DNA from: Mariniphaga sp041687255
GTDB lineage: Bacteria; Bacteroidota; Bacteroidia; Bacteroidales; Prolixibacteraceae
Assembly: GCA_041687255.1 (NCBI GenBank)
Contig: JAWLCL010000008.1
Coordinates: 159,358-223,357, forward strand
Length of the DNA stretch: 64,000 nt
Reading direction: 5' to 3'
Under the pieces are notes generated by a model, which saw only the letters and a program-made list of their open reading frames with translations, was not told where the DNA came from and did not search any database. Position numbers and translations under genes: made by a program. Of this stretch, positions 41,636 to 49,191 are shown piece after piece (within the stretch, counting starts at the first letter, position 1; each line of letters opens with the position of its first letter).

Positions 41636-42550
41636 ATGATATCGGTTGTTATTCCATTTTTAAACGAAGAGAAACTCATTGAACGGTTTCTTGGTGAGCT
41701 CTGCGAAAACATTGAACAAACCGGAGAAACGTATGAAATCATTTGTGTTGATGATGGAAGTACGGATTCTACTTTACAGAAGCTGCTACAGTTTAAGAAA
41801 AGGAAATGCAACCTGAAGGTACTTTCACTCTCACGTAACTTTGGGTTACAGCCTGCCCTTACAGCAGGCATCGAATATGCCAAAGGGGATTATGTAGTTA
41901 TCATGGACGGGGATTTCCAGGACCCGCCGGAACTGGTGCCGGTGCTTTTTGATAAAATAAAGGCAACAGGAGCCGATATTGTTTCGGCTGTAAGGGAAGC
42001 ACGAAGCGAAAAATTCACCAAGCGTCTTTACATCAATATATTTCACCGGATTTTTGACAAACTTACCGGCGGGCAGCAGGTGGCGCAAACCGGCAACTTC
42101 TGTATTATTAACAAGAAAGCTCATCGGGCAATGCTTCTGTTTTCGGAACGGAACAGGTACATCCCCGGAATCCGTAATTTCATTGGATTCCGGCATGAAT
42201 TCATATTGTACGATCGTCCTGACAGGCCTGAAGGTGAAGCTAAAATGAGCCGGAAGAAGCTTTTTATGCTTGCATCTGATGCTATTTATTCATTCTCGAA
42301 ATGGCCCATTATAGTTTGCTTATACCTTGGGCTGCTTGGGGTACTTATATTCTTCCTGGCTATAATTTACACCGTTGGCTCAAAATTTTTAGGGTTTGCT
42401 CCTATTGGCTGGTCCTCAATGATCCTGGCCATTAGCTTTTTTGGTTCAGTACAATTGACCTTTCTTGGGCTCATCGGAGAATATGTTTACCGGATTTTCA
42501 AGGAAGTGCAGAACAGGCCCATCTATTTTATACAGGATGTTTATGACTGA
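41636..42550 (+). CDS. Family 2 glycosyltransferase (undecaprenyl-phosphate sugar type)
   Basis: A 304-residue membrane-bound glycosyltransferase. The catalytic GT-A domain opens with ISVVIPFLNEEKLIERFL and has VDDGSTDSTLQK and MDGDFQDPPELVP, the Asp motifs for nucleotide-sugar and metal binding. The C-terminal part has two membrane helices (WPIIVCLYLGLLGVLIFFL and SMILAISFFGSVQLTFLGLIGEYVYRIFKE). The layout matches GtrB/DPM1-like enzymes that make polyprenyl-phosphate sugars. The next gene encodes a membrane glycosyltransferase that could use such a donor and overlaps it by 8 bp, which supports a shared pathway for modifying surface glycans. Confidence 0.93.
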   Translation: MISVVIPFLNEEKLIERFLGELCENIEQTGETYEIICVDDGSTDSTLQKLLQFKKRKCNLKVLSLSRNFGLQPALTAGIEYAKGDYVVIMDGDFQDPPELVPVLFDKIKATGADIVSAVREARSEKFTKRLYINIFHRIFDKLTGGQQVAQTGNFCIINKKAHRAMLLFSERNRYIPGIRNFIGFRHEFILYDRPDRPEGEAKMSRKKLFMLASDAIYSFSKWPIIVCLYLGLLGVLIFFLAIIYTVGSKFLGFAPIGWSSMILAISFFGSVQLTFLGLIGEYVYRIFKEVQNRPIYFIQDVYD

Positions 42551-44510
42551 AAGCCGCTCTATAGTATCGGGGAAGTACCTGTTTACAGGAGTACTTGCTC
42601 TTGTTGCAGCAGCACTTGCTATCCTGGCGCCCAAAAGCGCTGTAAATGTGGATGAGCAGTTGCATTATCCACATGCAAAGTCAGTTGTGAACTGGTATTT
42701 CACCGGAGGTGAAGATCAATCGAGCTTACAGACGCCTCAGACGAATTTAAAATACTATGGGCAATCGGTCGATAATTTTACTGCATTGGTTAACCGTGTT
42801 TTTAATGTTGAAGATGAATTTTTAGTCAGGCATTTTACCGGAGCTGTTTTCTTTTTACTGCTCCTTCTTTTTACAGGCCTGTTGTCGAAGGAAGTTACCG
42901 GTTCCTGGACTGTCGCAGTGATTACCATGCTGGCGCTTGTGTTCATGCCGCGTCTTGCCGGACAGGCATTTGGAAACCTGAAAGACATACCTTTTGCGGC
43001 AGGCTATACAGCCGGAATTTTAATGATTGTCCGGTTTGTGAGGGAAATGCCTCATCCACGGTGGAAAAGCGCCCTGTTGCTTGGAGCTGCCATCGCTTTT
43101 ACTGTTTCGGTAAGGGCCGGCGGATTTATTCTCTTCGCATACCTGGGGCTGGCTTTGCTGCTGTATTTTGTTTGGAAGCCTTTTTACTTTATAGAAATAG
43201 TTTCAACTAAACCCGTTTTTGTAAGGCTGTTGGGCCAGGGGACAGTAATACTGGTGACAGGTTATTTCGCCGGATTGCTGTTCTGGCCCTACGCCCTGCA
43301 AAACGTTTGGGTTCATCCCCTGGAGAGCCTGCAGGTGATGGAACATTACAAGGTGAGCATCAGGCAACTGTTCGAGGGAGAGATGATATGGAGTACCCGT
43401 TTACCTTGGTATTACCTGCCCAAATGGCTGGCTATTTCGACACCGGTGTATGTTTTGGCCGGTTTCGTTGTTTTTGCCGGTTTCTTCATTTCTGAAAGTT
43501 TAGGTGCAAGACGTAATTGCAGACAAATGTTTTTGGAAGGATTTGTGTTGTTTTCGTTTGCCTTTCCATTCATATATGTAATTGCTATCGATTCAAACCT
43601 GTATAGCGGAGTCAGGCAAATGCTGTTCATATTGCCTCCCCTTGCATTGTTATCGGTGTGGGGTATATACAAGCTGCTTAAATTGCTGGCAGAAAAGAAC
43701 AGGGCAGTGGGTTACGCATCTTCCTTAATTTTTGTTGGTGCATTGGTGTGGCCGGTAAAGCACCAGGCGGCAACTTTCCCTGCAGATTATGTTTATTTTA
43801 ACTCACTGACCGGCGGTAACAGGCAGGCCTGGGGTAATTATGAATACGACTATTATTTCCATAGCATAAAAGAAGCGGTCGATTATTTGCATGAATTAAC
43901 CGCTGGAGATACCGTTACGGTGGCAATGAACAGTAATCTTTCCAACTATTTTGACAATAAACCCGAAACCAATTATATATACACACGGTTCCTCGAGAGA
44001 AGTTCGGCTGACTGGGATTACGCAATATTTGGTATAAATTACCTGGAACCGCATCTGTTGAAGGATAGCAGGTGGAAACCTTTAAATGCGATAAAGACTT
44101 TTTACCATCGGGGAAATCCTGTGGCTATGGTGGTTGAAAGACCCGATAAGTTGGATTTTTATGGTATTTCTGAAATAAAAAGCGGAAATTTGCAGCAGGG
44201 GATTGCGTTCCTTGAGAAGGCTGTGGAAAAGCAGAAAAACAATGTCTGGCTGTATGTTAATTTGGCCAGGGCTCAGCTGGAATTGGGAAATGAAAAGGAG
44301 TTTTTTCATTACCTGGAAGAAGGAAAGAAATTACTTCCTGATTATGAGCCTTTGATTCTGTTGGAGGCTAATCATTACTTCCGGGAAGAAAAGTTTGAAA
44401 AGACAAATGCGATCCTTAACCGGCTGCTCATTATTAATCCCTTGTATAAGCCTGCGAAGCAGATGCTTGAAGATGTAAAGAAAAAAATGGAAACAGATAA
44501 TAGAAGTTAA
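42543..44510 (+). CDS. Polytopic membrane glycosyltransferase (GT39/GT83-like) with TPR-like tail
   Basis: A 655-residue inner-membrane protein, by layout a transferase using a polyprenyl-phosphate sugar (made by the preceding GT2) at the periplasmic side. About ten hydrophobic segments fill residues 10-420. The early loop has NVDEQLHYPHAKSVVNWYF with acidic residues as in the first loop of ArnT/PMT-type enzymes, though not the classic DE motif at the usual spot. The C-terminal about 130 residues are soluble and TPR-like (GNLQQGIAFLEKAVEKQKNNVWLYVNLARAQLELGNEKEF). I chose the ATG at 42543, which overlaps the GT2 stop; ATG 42537 is also possible and the long frame from 42465 is unlikely. Confidence 0.78.
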   Translation: MTESRSIVSGKYLFTGVLALVAAALAILAPKSAVNVDEQLHYPHAKSVVNWYFTGGEDQSSLQTPQTNLKYYGQSVDNFTALVNRVFNVEDEFLVRHFTGAVFFLLLLLFTGLLSKEVTGSWTVAVITMLALVFMPRLAGQAFGNLKDIPFAAGYTAGILMIVRFVREMPHPRWKSALLLGAAIAFTVSVRAGGFILFAYLGLALLLYFVWKPFYFIEIVSTKPVFVRLLGQGTVILVTGYFAGLLFWPYALQNVWVHPLESLQVMEHYKVSIRQLFEGEMIWSTRLPWYYLPKWLAISTPVYVLAGFVVFAGFFISESLGARRNCRQMFLEGFVLFSFAFPFIYVIAIDSNLYSGVRQMLFILPPLALLSVWGIYKLLKLLAEKNRAVGYASSLIFVGALVWPVKHQAATFPADYVYFNSLTGGNRQAWGNYEYDYYFHSIKEAVDYLHELTAGDTVTVAMNSNLSNYFDNKPETNYIYTRFLERSSADWDYAIFGINYLEPHLLKDSRWKPLNAIKTFYHRGNPVAMVVERPDKLDFYGISEIKSGNLQQGIAFLEKAVEKQKNNVWLYVNLARAQLELGNEKEFFHYLEEGKKLLPDYEPLILLEANHYFREEKFEKTNAILNRLLIINPLYKPAKQMLEDVKKKMETDNRS

Positions 44511-44528
44511 ATTAAAAAGATAACAGAA

Positions 44529-44777
44529 ATGAAAGCGTTAAAAAGATTATTTGCAACATTTATTGCCGGAATTTTTAGTTTACCATACCTGCTTTTTGCG
44601 CAGGATGAAGGGACCTATATCGATAACCTTGGTGTACAGGACAGTTCCTATATGGAACAGGATATGTTGGCAGAAAGTGCACAGGGAACAGGAACCGGTA
44701 CTATAGTTATAATTATTGTAGTTGTAGTTGTAATTGTTGCAGCTGTAGCTTATTTCATTAAAAAGCGGAAGAAATAA
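44529..44777 (+). CDS. Small exported/membrane protein of unknown function
   Basis: An 82-residue protein not matched to a family. It has an N-terminal hydrophobic signal (to about residue 25, ending LLFAQ), an acidic middle (DEGTYIDNLGVQDSSYMEQDM) and a C-terminal helix made almost only of Val and Ile (residues 58-74), followed by a basic KKRKK end. If the signal is cleaved, the product is a short type I membrane protein with an acidic periplasmic part. It lies 18 bp after the membrane glycosyltransferase and is likely in the same transcript. It could be a helper of that enzyme; no evidence beyond position. Confidence 0.7.
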   Translation: MKALKRLFATFIAGIFSLPYLLFAQDEGTYIDNLGVQDSSYMEQDMLAESAQGTGTGTIVIIIVVVVVIVAAVAYFIKKRKK

Positions 44778-44981
44778 CCTGCCGGAAATTGCAGCAATTA
44801 TTGTAAGCTGTCAGTAATGTTCCTCTTCTCAGTTATTCCCATGCGGTAAGGCATAGGAACCAACAGGTTGCTTTTAGCAGAAGCTGACAGGTGGGATTTT
44901 ATTGACAGCTTATTTTTATTTATCGACCATCCTTTTTACCGATCACATTATCAATACCGCAGGCATACTGCTTTCCAATAA

Positions 44982-45128
44982 TTATATTATCCCATCTGCT
45001 TTTTTATTCAATATCAACGGGAACGATTGGCACATTGAAGTTGCATTCCTATCCACGAAGGTTTCCAGCACATCCTCAGGCATGAAACAGTAATCCGGTG
45101 CAGGAAGACGACTCCCTAAATGGGCCAT
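44982..45128 (-). CDS. Possible small ORF (48 residues), unknown; may be a gene remnant
   Basis: Hand translation of the minus strand from the ATG at 45128 gives 48 residues with protein-like composition: MAHLGSRLPAPDYCFMPEDV, then LETFVDRNATSMCQSFPL, then ILNKKADGII and a stop. The reading frame is open a further 13 codons upstream without another ATG. The mix of charged, Cys and aromatic residues looks more like real coding sequence than the other short frames here. It may be a small gene or the remains of a larger one. No family was recognised. Confidence 0.3.
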   Translation of the reverse strand: MAHLGSRLPAPDYCFMPEDVLETFVDRNATSMCQSFPLILNKKADGII

Positions 45129-45185
45129 AATATTAATAGGAACTACATCAATCTTCGTTCAGGATGAGCTAAACATTATTCTTTG

Positions 45186-45234
45186 GCCGTACCAAATTCG
45201 CAAAATCGCGAATTTGATTAGACGGAGGTACGGC
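45186..45234. repeat. Nested palindrome, AAATTCG family, copy 3
   Basis: An outer inverted repeat GCCGTACC (45186-45193) / GGTACGGC (45227-45234) encloses a perfect 9-bp stem CAAATTCGC (45193-45201) / GCGAATTTG (45208-45216) with a 6-nt loop. The AAATTCGC...GCGAATTT core matches the cores of the palindromes at 617-693 and 23215-23304. Confidence 0.6.
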
Positions 45235-45433
45235 TTTGATACGACGATGAATTTGAATTGGTGACATTGGTGTAAAGGAGGATAATCATAAAAACCTTGT
45301 TTGATGGTAACATAATGTGGCAATGAAAAAGGCTTTTGTAAATCGGGAGATGAACAGACAAAAGTAATTGAGAAATGTATTTTAGGAACGCCACAGGGGC
45401 AGGTGATATGGTAGAGAAATTGACTGATTGGGG

Positions 45434-45464
45434 CAAAAAAAAAGGCAGCTTATACAAGCTGCCT
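45434..45464 (-). terminator. Rho-independent terminator of the pyrH-frr transcript
   Basis: A perfect 9-bp stem (AGGCAGCTT 45443-45451 with AAGCTGCCT 45456-45464) and a 4-nt loop are followed on the minus strand by nine Ts (complement of 45435-45443). It lies 55 bp after the frr stop and is the strongest terminator in the window. Confidence 0.88.
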
Positions 45465-45518
45465 CAAAGCCATGAAAACAATTAAACAATGTTCAGAAAA
45501 CAGAAAACTAGAAACAAT

Positions 45519-46082
45519 TTATATTGTCATAATATCTTTATCTTTAGCTTCAACGAGGGTATCCACTTTTTTCGAGTAATTATCCGTTAATTTCTGGACT
45601 TCATCTTCGGCATCTTTTTCGATATCTTCCGAGAGTCCTTCCTTTTGCAGTTTTTTAAGGCTTTCATTGGCATCCTTACGGGCAAGCCTTATGCTCACTT
45701 TAGCTGCTTCACCTTCCTGTGCGGCCTGTTTTACCAGTTGCCTTCTTCTTTCTTCGGTAAGCACCGGGATATTTATACGAATAATTTCTCCGTTGTTATC
45801 AGGATTGAAACCCAGGTTAGCTGCCAGTATAGCCTTTTCGATTACAGGAATAAGATTTTTTTCCCAGGGTTGGATGGCAATTGTCCGTGCATCGGGCGTA
45901 CTGACATTCGATACCTGGTTCAGCGGGGTGAGTGAGCCGTAATACTCTACATGAATCCCATCAAGCATAGCGGGAGATGCTTTTCCGGCCCTGATGTGCA
46001 CCAGCTCTTTTTCGAGGTGCGTAATGGCTGCACGCATCTTCTCCGTACAATGTTCAATAATAAAATCTACTTCTTCTTGCAT
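45519..46082 (-). CDS. frr: Ribosome recycling factor
   Basis: Splits post-termination ribosomes together with EF-G. The 187-residue product has the usual length and text: KMRAAITHLEKELVHIRAGKASPAMLDGIHVEYYGSLTPLNQVSNV in the first part and VLTEERRRQLVKQAAQEGEAAKVSIRLARKDANESLKKL in the second, forming the three-helix bundle and the beta/alpha/beta head. It follows pyrH after 108 bp, the usual bacterial order, but has its own promoter-like element (46119-46148). Confidence 0.97.
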   Translation of the reverse strand: MQEEVDFIIEHCTEKMRAAITHLEKELVHIRAGKASPAMLDGIHVEYYGSLTPLNQVSNVSTPDARTIAIQPWEKNLIPVIEKAILAANLGFNPDNNGEIIRINIPVLTEERRRQLVKQAAQEGEAAKVSIRLARKDANESLKKLQKEGLSEDIEKDAEDEVQKLTDNYSKKVDTLVEAKDKDIMTI

Positions 46083-46118
46083 TTGTTAAGCAGTGAGTTT
46101 CTACCCTTAGAATGATAG

Positions 46119-46148
46119 CAAATATAAAAAAAATATGTTTATGCTAAA
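46119..46148 (-). promoter_or_regulatory. Promoter for frr
   Basis: On the minus strand TATATTTG (complement of 46119-46126) fits TAnnTTTG, and TTTA (complement of 46145-46148) lies 18 bp upstream as a near-consensus -33. The leader to the frr ATG at 46082 would be about 30 nt. Confidence 0.5.
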
Positions 46149-46190
46149 ATTTTTTAAGGTTTTGTTTGTTTACAGTGCCAAAAAAAAGGG

Positions 46191-46898
46191 TTAATAAACG
46201 ATGGTTCCAATATTTTCGCCTGTCACCACCTTCATCAGGTTTCCTTTCTGATCCATATTAAAAACCAGCACCGGCAGGTTGTTTTCACGGCACAGGGTGG
46301 TTGCGGTCAGGTCCATTATGCGCAGGTTTTTATCATAGATTTCGGTAAAGCTTATTTTGTCGAACTTTGTTGCACCGGCATCTTTTTCAGGGTCGGCTGA
46401 ATAAATTCCATCTACCCGGGTGCCTTTCAACATGATATCGGCTCCTATTTCTACGGCACGCAATGCACTTGCCGTATCGGTTGTAAAATAAGGATTTCCC
46501 GTACCGCCTGCAATAATAGCCACTTCGCCTTTTTCGAGCGCTTCCACTGCATCCTCACGTGAATAGTAACGGGCAACGGGCTCCATTCTGATGGCAGTAA
46601 ATACTTTTGACTTAACACCCATTGCGTTGAGCGATGAATTTAAGGCAAGGCTGTTGATAACGGTAGCAAGCATTCCCATCTGGTCGCCTTTTACCCTGTC
46701 GAAGCCACGGGAGGTGCCGCTGAGGCCCCTGAAGATGTTTCCTCCTCCAATGACAATCCCGGTTTGAATTCCCATTCGCGACAATTCAGCTATCTGCTCA
46801 GCATACTCGTTTAGCCGTGTTTCATCGATGCCATAGTTTTTTGTTCCCATGAGCGATTCGCCGCTCAGTTTTAAAAGAATCCGTTTATACTTTATCAT
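46191..46898 (-). CDS. pyrH: Uridylate kinase
   Basis: Phosphorylates UMP to UDP with ATP; hexameric cytoplasmic enzyme of the amino-acid-kinase fold. From the ATG at 46898 it has 235 residues (MIKYKRILLKLSGESLMG); a TTG at 46913 would add five residues. Typical segments are the phosphate loop GIVIGGGNIFRG, the UMP site GDQMGMLATVINSLAL, IIAGGTGNPYFTTDTASALRA and LKGTRVDGIYSADPEKD. It precedes frr, as in most bacteria, and lies 17 bp after the acyl-CoA synthetase stop. Confidence 0.96.
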   Translation of the reverse strand: MIKYKRILLKLSGESLMGTKNYGIDETRLNEYAEQIAELSRMGIQTGIVIGGGNIFRGLSGTSRGFDRVKGDQMGMLATVINSLALNSSLNAMGVKSKVFTAIRMEPVARYYSREDAVEALEKGEVAIIAGGTGNPYFTTDTASALRAVEIGADIMLKGTRVDGIYSADPEKDAGATKFDKISFTEIYDKNLRIMDLTATTLCRENNLPVLVFNMDQKGNLMKVVTGENIGTIVY

Positions 46899-46915
46899 AA
46901 TTGTATGTTGCAACT

Positions 46916-48568
46916 TTACTTAATTTCAATGCCTTTTTCGGTGCACCATTGTTGCCCCAGTTGACTCAGCTTGTACTTTTGAATTTTCCCGCTGGCTGTC
47001 ATCGGGAACTCTTCAACAAAGAAGATGTACCGGGGAGTTTTAAAGCGGGCAATTTTCCCGCGGCAGAAATCGGTCACTTCTGCTTCAGTAAGGGTTTGCT
47101 CCTTTTTGACCTTAATAAATGCACCCACTTCTTCGCCATATTTAGGACTTGGTATACCGGCCACTTCCACTGCTTCAACCTGAGGAAGCCCATAGAGGTA
47201 ATTTTCTATTTCGCGGGGATAGATATTTTCTCCGCCGCGGATAATCATATCTTTAATGCGACCTGTAATCCGGTAAAAACCATCTTCCGTTTTTACGGCC
47301 AGGTCACCCGAATGTAGCCAGCCATCGGCATCGATAGCTTTATCAGTGGCTTCCGGCCGTTTATAGTAGCCTTTCATTACGTTGTATCCACGGCAGCAAA
47401 TTTCGCCTTGCTCACCGGTTTTGCATATTTCCCCGGTTTCAGGATTTATAATTTTCACTTCCACATTTGGCAACTCGAATCCTACTGTTGTAGAGCGCAC
47501 TTCGGCCGAATTGTGCGTTCGTGTTGCTGTAATTCCGGGTGATGCTTCGGTAAGTCCGTACACGATAATGATATCCTTTGCATGCATTTTGGTCATTACC
47601 TGCTTCATGGTTTCAATGGGGCACAGCGAGCCAGCCATAATGCCTGTTCTGAGCGAACTCAGGTCGAACATATCGAACATGGGATGGTTCAGTTCGGCAA
47701 TGAACATTGTCGGTACTCCATACAGGGCGGTACATTTTTCTTTTTGAATGGAGGCAAGTACCATCAACGGATCGAAATCTTCGGTAAACACCATAGTGGC
47801 ACCGTGAGAAACGGACCCGCAAACAGCAAATACGCATCCGAAGCAATGAAACAATGGAACGCAAACCAACAGCTTGTCGTCGGCGCTGTATTTCATGCAT
47901 TCTGCTACTGAAAATCCATTATTCAGAATATTATAGTGGGAAAGCATTACCCCTTTTGGAAAGCCGGTTGTTCCGGAGGTATATTGCATATTGATCACAT
48001 CATGGCAATCAAGGGTTTCCTTAATCGATTCCAGTTCGAAATCGTCCATATGGCTGCCCAGCAGTATCAGTTCCGGGGTATTGTACATTCCACGGTGCTT
48101 CTGCTGGCCAATAAAAGCAACATTTTTCAGCTGGGGAAACTTCTTGCTGTTCAGATCGCCCCTGGCTTGTTCCTTTAATTCAGGAACAAGCTCAAAAATC
48201 ATCTGCACATAATCGCTGTCGCGGTACCCATCCACCAAAAAGAGGGTGTTGATGTCGGCATCTTTGAGCAGGAATTCCAATTCCGATAGTTTGTAATTGG
48301 TATTTATGGTCACCAGCACTGCCCCGATTTTGGCTGTGGCAAACATAACGGTGGTCCAGTCGGGAACGTTCTTTGCCCATATACCTACTTTATCGCCCGG
48401 TCTGACACCAATGTATAGCAATCCTTTTGCCAATGCGTCGACCCGCTCGTTGAACTGCCGGTAAGTGAAACGAAGATTGCGGTCGGGGTAAACAATAAAT
48501 TCTTTATCGGGCGTTTCATAAGCCCATTTTTCCAGGATTTTACCTAATGTATAATCGAGTAACTGCAT
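46916..48568 (-). CDS. AMP-binding acyl-CoA synthetase
   Basis: A 550-residue ANL-superfamily ligase, probably activating a fatty or other carboxylic acid to its acyl-CoA. The phosphate-binding motif is MQYTSGTTGFPKGVMLSH; other blocks are YGLTEASPGITAT, GYNVMKGYYKRPEATDKAID, DGWLHSGDLAVKTEDGFYRITGRIKDMIIRGGENIYPREIE and the C-terminal catalytic Lys in MTASGKIQKYKLSQL. The text is close to medium-chain acyl-CoA synthetases. It follows an XRE-cupin regulator (38-bp gap), a pairing often seen in Bacteroidota, so the regulator may respond to its substrate or product. Confidence 0.93.
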   Translation of the reverse strand: MQLLDYTLGKILEKWAYETPDKEFIVYPDRNLRFTYRQFNERVDALAKGLLYIGVRPGDKVGIWAKNVPDWTTVMFATAKIGAVLVTINTNYKLSELEFLLKDADINTLFLVDGYRDSDYVQMIFELVPELKEQARGDLNSKKFPQLKNVAFIGQQKHRGMYNTPELILLGSHMDDFELESIKETLDCHDVINMQYTSGTTGFPKGVMLSHYNILNNGFSVAECMKYSADDKLLVCVPLFHCFGCVFAVCGSVSHGATMVFTEDFDPLMVLASIQKEKCTALYGVPTMFIAELNHPMFDMFDLSSLRTGIMAGSLCPIETMKQVMTKMHAKDIIIVYGLTEASPGITATRTHNSAEVRSTTVGFELPNVEVKIINPETGEICKTGEQGEICCRGYNVMKGYYKRPEATDKAIDADGWLHSGDLAVKTEDGFYRITGRIKDMIIRGGENIYPREIENYLYGLPQVEAVEVAGIPSPKYGEEVGAFIKVKKEQTLTEAEVTDFCRGKIARFKTPRYIFFVEEFPMTASGKIQKYKLSQLGQQWCTEKGIEIK

Positions 48569-48606
48569 GAAGTTCTGATCTGGTTTTGGTTACTGAAAAA
48601 TAATAG

Positions 48607-49185
48607 CTACACCGGAGTATAAACAACGGCCAGTATTTTTGCCGGCTGTTTTTTGGCGGCATGCACATTATGTGCAACAATGGAGTCGAGGTAAATGGTA
48701 TCGCCTTTTTCAACATGAAATACATCTTTGCCGTAGTTCACTTCGATACTGCCTTCAAGAACATAAATAAACTCTTCCCCTTCGTGGGAGGAAAGTTTAT
48801 AGTCCGGTTCCGCAGAAGGTTCAATTTCAACGATAAAAGGTTCCATATGCCTTCCGGTTTTATCCTGGGCCAGCGAGAAGAAATTGAGGTGTTCACGGGT
48901 TGAGTCATTTTTTGTTGAGAAACTCATACTCGATTTTTCTTCTCCTGCTCTTACAATTACAGGTCCTACCTGGTCCTGGTCATCGAGAAAAGTACCAATA
49001 CGAACTCCCAGTGCACGTGAGATTTTTATAAGATGGCCCAGTGAAGGAATGACACCCTTTTCCTCGATATTTTTAAGCTGATTCCTGTCAAGGTTAGCTT
49101 TTAATGCCAAATCTTCCGGTGAAATTTGCCTGAATTCACGAAATTCCCTGATTTTTTTTCCTAAAGTTTTTTTGTTCATTTTCAT
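48607..49185 (-). CDS. XRE-family regulator with C-terminal cupin domain
   Basis: A 192-residue cytoplasmic transcription factor. The N-terminal helix-turn-helix (about 5-62) reads IREFREFRQISPEDLALKANLDRNQLKNIEEKGVIPSLGHLIKISRAL. The C-terminal cupin_2 barrel (about 118-188) has SSHEGEEFIYVLEGSIEVNY and FHVEKGDTIYLDSIVAHNVHA, giving candidate metal or ligand residues (His, Glu, His). Such proteins sense small molecules. It starts 6 bp after glgP and ends 38 bp before the acyl-CoA synthetase, so it may control both fatty-acid and glycogen use. Confidence 0.92.
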   Translation of the reverse strand: MKMNKKTLGKKIREFREFRQISPEDLALKANLDRNQLKNIEEKGVIPSLGHLIKISRALGVRIGTFLDDQDQVGPVIVRAGEEKSSMSFSTKNDSTREHLNFFSLAQDKTGRHMEPFIVEIEPSAEPDYKLSSHEGEEFIYVLEGSIEVNYGKDVFHVEKGDTIYLDSIVAHNVHAAKKQPAKILAVVYTPV

Positions 49186-49191
49186 TTGAAG

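Larger units (their letters stand above)
44778..45518. other. Gene-poor interval with palindromes and a possible small ORF
   Basis: This 741-bp stretch lies between convergent genes. It holds a 10-bp inverted repeat (TAAGCTGTCA 44804-44813 and TGACAGCTTA 44902-44911), a possible 48-codon ORF on the minus strand (44982-45128), a nested palindrome (45186-45234) and the frr terminator (45434-45464). No other coding signal is convincing. Confidence 0.55.

Noticed and set aside
44804..44911. MITE bounded by a 10-bp inverted repeat
   Set aside because: A single short repeat pair with no target-site duplication and no second copy in the window.
44902..45093. Plus-strand frame of 63 codons
   Set aside because: Low-complexity hydrophobic text with no family resemblance, and the opposite strand looks more protein-like.
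45218..45457. Minus-strand frame of 79 codons
   Set aside because: It runs through the frr terminator hairpin and the palindrome at 45186-45234; composition is not protein-like.
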